Assembly: GCA_036435485.1 (NCBI GenBank)
Contig: JAZHRN010000139.1
Coordinates: forward strand, 4,216,001-4,280,000
Origin: Saposhnikovia divaricata
Lineage: Eukaryota > Streptophyta > Magnoliopsida > Apiales > Apiaceae
Direction: 5' to 3'
Length of the DNA: 64,000 bases
This document shows positions 62,201 through 64,000 of the stretch, in pieces. A program made the position numbers and the translations under genes. Below the pieces are notes generated by a model that was not told the origin of the DNA, searched no databases, and saw only the letters and a list, made by a program, of their open reading frames with translations. How positions within the stretch are numbered: position 1 is the stretch's first letter; every line of letters begins with the position of its first letter.

Positions 62201-63937
62201 TCGATTTTTAACAATATCCCGTGTACTAACCCTTTAGAGGATTATCTGAAAACCGAGTTTCAGTCATTTCAGCCCCGATTCAGGTCCGAATGGCACCAAA
62301 TAAATTTCATTGAATTCCAATAACCCATAAGAACAAAATGTGTAAAAATATCGACAAAATTGTCCGACTTGATTTTTAAAAATATCCCGTGTACTAACCC
62401 CTTTGAGAAGTTTCCGAAAACCGAGTTTCGATCATATCACCTCCGATTCCGGTCCGAACGGCGTTAAATAAAATTTCGTTGAATTCCAATAACCCATAGG
62501 AACAAAATATGTAAAAATATTCATAAAACGGTCCGACTCGATTTTTAACAATATCCCGTGTACTAACCCCTTTGAGGAGTTTCCGAAAACCGAGTTTCGA
62601 TCATATCAGCTCCGATTCCGGTCCGAATTGCGTTAAATAAAATTTCGTTGAATTCCAATAACCCATAGGAACAAAATATGTAAAAATATTCATAAAACGG
62701 TCCGACTCGATTTTTAACAATATCCCGTGTACTAACCCCTTTGAGGATTATCCGAAAACCGAGTTTCAGTCATTTCAGCCCCGATTCAGGTCCGAATGGC
62801 ACCAAATAAATTTCATTGAATTCCAATAACCCATAGGAACAAAATGTGTAAAAATATCCACAAAATGGTCCGACTTGATTTTTAAAAATATCCCGTGTAT
62901 TAACCCCTTTGAGAAGTTTCCGAAAACCGAGTTTCGATCATATCAGCTCCGATTCCGGTCCGAACTGCGTTAAATAAAATTTCGGTTAATTCCAATAACC
63001 CATAGGAACAAAATATGTAAAAATATCCATAAAATGGTCCGACTCGATTTTTAACTATATCCCGTGTACTAACCCCTTTGAGGATTATCCGAAAACCGAG
63101 TTTCAGTCATTTCAGCCCCGATTCAGGTCTGAATGGCACCAAATAAATTTCATTGAATTCCAATAACCCATAGGAACAAAATGTGTAAAAATATCCACAA
63201 AATGGTCTGACTTGATTTTTAACAATATCCCGTGTACTAACCCCTTTGAGAAGTTTCCCAAAACCGAGTTTCGATCATATCAGCTCGGATTCCGGTCCGA
63301 ACTGCGTTAAATAAAATTTCGTTGAATTCCAATACCCCATAGGAACAAAATATGTAAAAATATTCACAAAATGGTCCGACTCGATTTTTAACAATATCCC
63401 GTGTACTAACCCGTTTGAGAATTTTTCGAAAACCGAGTTTCGATCATATCAGCTCCGATTTCGGTCCGAACTGCGTTAAAAAAAGTTCGTTGAATTCCAA
63501 TAACCCATAGGAACAAAATATGTAAAAATATCCATAAAATGGTCCAACTCGATTTTTAACAATATCCCGTGTACTAACCCTTTAGAGGATTATCCGAAAA
63601 CCGAGTTTCAGTCATTTCAGCCCCGATTCAGGTCCGAATGGCACCAAATAAATTTCATTGAATTCCAATAACCCATAAGAACAAAATGTGTAAAAATATC
63701 GACAAAATTGTCCGACTTGATTTTTAAAAATATCCCGTGTACTAACCCCTTTGAGAAGTTTCCGAAAACCGAGTTTGGATCATATCAGCTCCGATTCCGG
63801 TCCGAACTGCGTTAAATAAAATTTCGTTGAATTCCAATAACCCATAGGAACAAAATATGTAAAAATATTCATAAAACGGTCCGACTCGATTTTTAACAAT
63901 ATCCCGTGTACTAACCCCTTTGAGAAGTTTCCCAAAA
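59221..63937 (+). repeat. 8-monomer HOR array, 1,348-bp unit, second occurrence
   Basis: A half unit (59221-59894) is followed by units at 59895-61242 (1,348 bp), 61243-62589 (1,347 bp, one A lost in CCATAAATGG near 61685) and 62590-63937. GAGGAGTTTCC tails are at 59880, 61228 and 62575. All diagnostic variants of the array at 6752-12817 are present. Private changes are CATAGGAGCAAAA near 61992, ATTATCTGAAAA near 62241, GAACGGCGTT near 62458, AAAAAAAGTTCG near 63479 and GAGTTTGGATC near 63773. Confidence 0.95.
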
Positions 63938-64000
63938 CCGAGTTTCGATCATATCAGCTCGGATTCCGGTCCGAACTGCGTTAAATAAAATTTCGTTGAA
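63938..64000 (+). repeat. Partial monomer at the right edge, out of HOR order
   Basis: The last complete monomer has the CATAAAACGG body that in all other units is followed by GAGGAGTTTCCG. Here its tail is GAGAAGTTTCCC, which belongs to the fourth monomer of the unit, and the next monomer (CTCGGATTCCGG) is accordingly the fifth. Four monomers are skipped by an exchange within the identical stretch upstream of the tail. The monomer is cut by the window end. Confidence 0.88.

Larger units (their letters stand above)
1..64000 (+). repeat. Satellite DNA array, ~169-bp monomer with higher-order repeats
   Basis: The whole window is head-to-tail copies of one AT-rich monomer of 168-169 bp. The word CCGAG that opens each monomer recurs, for example, at 4, 341, 510, 679, 848, 1016, 1185 and 1354 (the copy at 173 reads CAGAG). 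No copy was seen in the opposite orientation, and no non-satellite insertion was found. GAATTC at monomer position 61-66 recurs in most copies. Satellites of this length commonly form centromeres in plants and animals, so a centromeric or pericentromeric role is inferred and not shown. The species and satellite family are not recognised. The strand label follows the reading used here and has no biological meaning. Confidence 0.98.

Noticed and set aside
51457..63923. Claim that the 51-kb-apart copies prove a 51-kb HOR
   Set aside because: Only one recurrence fits in the window, and its ends lie at or beyond the window edges. Long-range copying or an assembly duplication would look the same, so it is reported only as a repeated block.
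1..64000. CRISPR array
   Set aside because: There are no short repeats separated by unrelated spacers. The whole 168-169 bp unit is conserved, and no cas genes are present.
1..64000. Primate alpha satellite (171 bp, HORs, alternating boxes)
   Set aside because: The length and HOR style are similar, but I see no sequence resemblance to the alpha monomer, and a complete CENP-B box is absent.
1..64000. Transposable element, tRNA, rRNA or promoter signals
   Set aside because: No terminal repeats, target-site duplications, polypurine tracts, cloverleaf-like segments or rRNA-like stretches were seen. TATA-like and A-rich words are part of the monomer and recur every 168-169 bp.
4..64000. Inverted satellite blocks
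   Set aside because: Every monomer I read begins CCGAG-like on the given strand. I found no reverse-complement copy such as CTCGGTTTTCGG as a monomer start.

Overview
This window is one uninterrupted tandem-repeat array. All 64 kb consist of head-to-tail copies, in one orientation, of a single AT-rich satellite with a 168-169 bp monomer (roughly 380 copies, from window length over monomer length). I see no gene, RNA gene, transposon, telomere repeat or unique sequence. The monomer length (about one nucleosome plus linker), the higher-order repeat (HOR) structure and the lack of interruptions point to a centromeric or pericentromeric satellite of a eukaryote, plausibly a plant. I cannot name the species, and the sequence is not primate alpha satellite.

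The monomers fall into two main types that broadly alternate. Type A (169 bp) begins CCGAGTTTCGATCATATCAG. Type B (168 bp) begins CCGAGTTTCAGTCATTTCAG. A B-prime subtype (169 bp) has GGCGCC or GACGCC and AATATCCCATAGG. The last ~12 bases of each monomer predict the type of the next: a tail with ATTATCCG precedes B, and tails with AGTTTCCG, AGTTTTCG or ATTTTTCG precede A.

Layout. 4-4557: a 17-monomer HOR (2,867 bp) plus a 10-monomer partial copy. 4558-6751: a 13-monomer linker. 6752-12817: a regular 8-monomer HOR (1,348 bp, 4.5 units). 12818-23797: a mosaic with 18-mer (3,037 bp) and 9-mer (1,525 bp) duplications. 23798-28275: a 14-mer (2,361 bp) tandem duplication. 27846-38182: a second 8-mer family (1,350 bp) inside a duplication with copies 6,076 bp apart. 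37972-47243: a 21/22-mer repeat in two full copies and one partial copy. 47244-48592: an 8-monomer bridge. 48593-55676: the 17-mer HOR again, including a 15-mer deletion derivative. 55677-59220: the linker again, with an extra 1,350-bp duplication. 59221-64000: the 1,348-bp HOR again.

The right end therefore repeats the left end: 1-11455 corresponds to about 51457-63923, in the same order and orientation, with only a few local differences. Repeats are nested from 337 bp to about 12 kb, as expected for an array evolving by repeated unequal exchange or replication-based duplication. Coordinates come from hand alignment of diagnostic variants. No alignment software or database was used.
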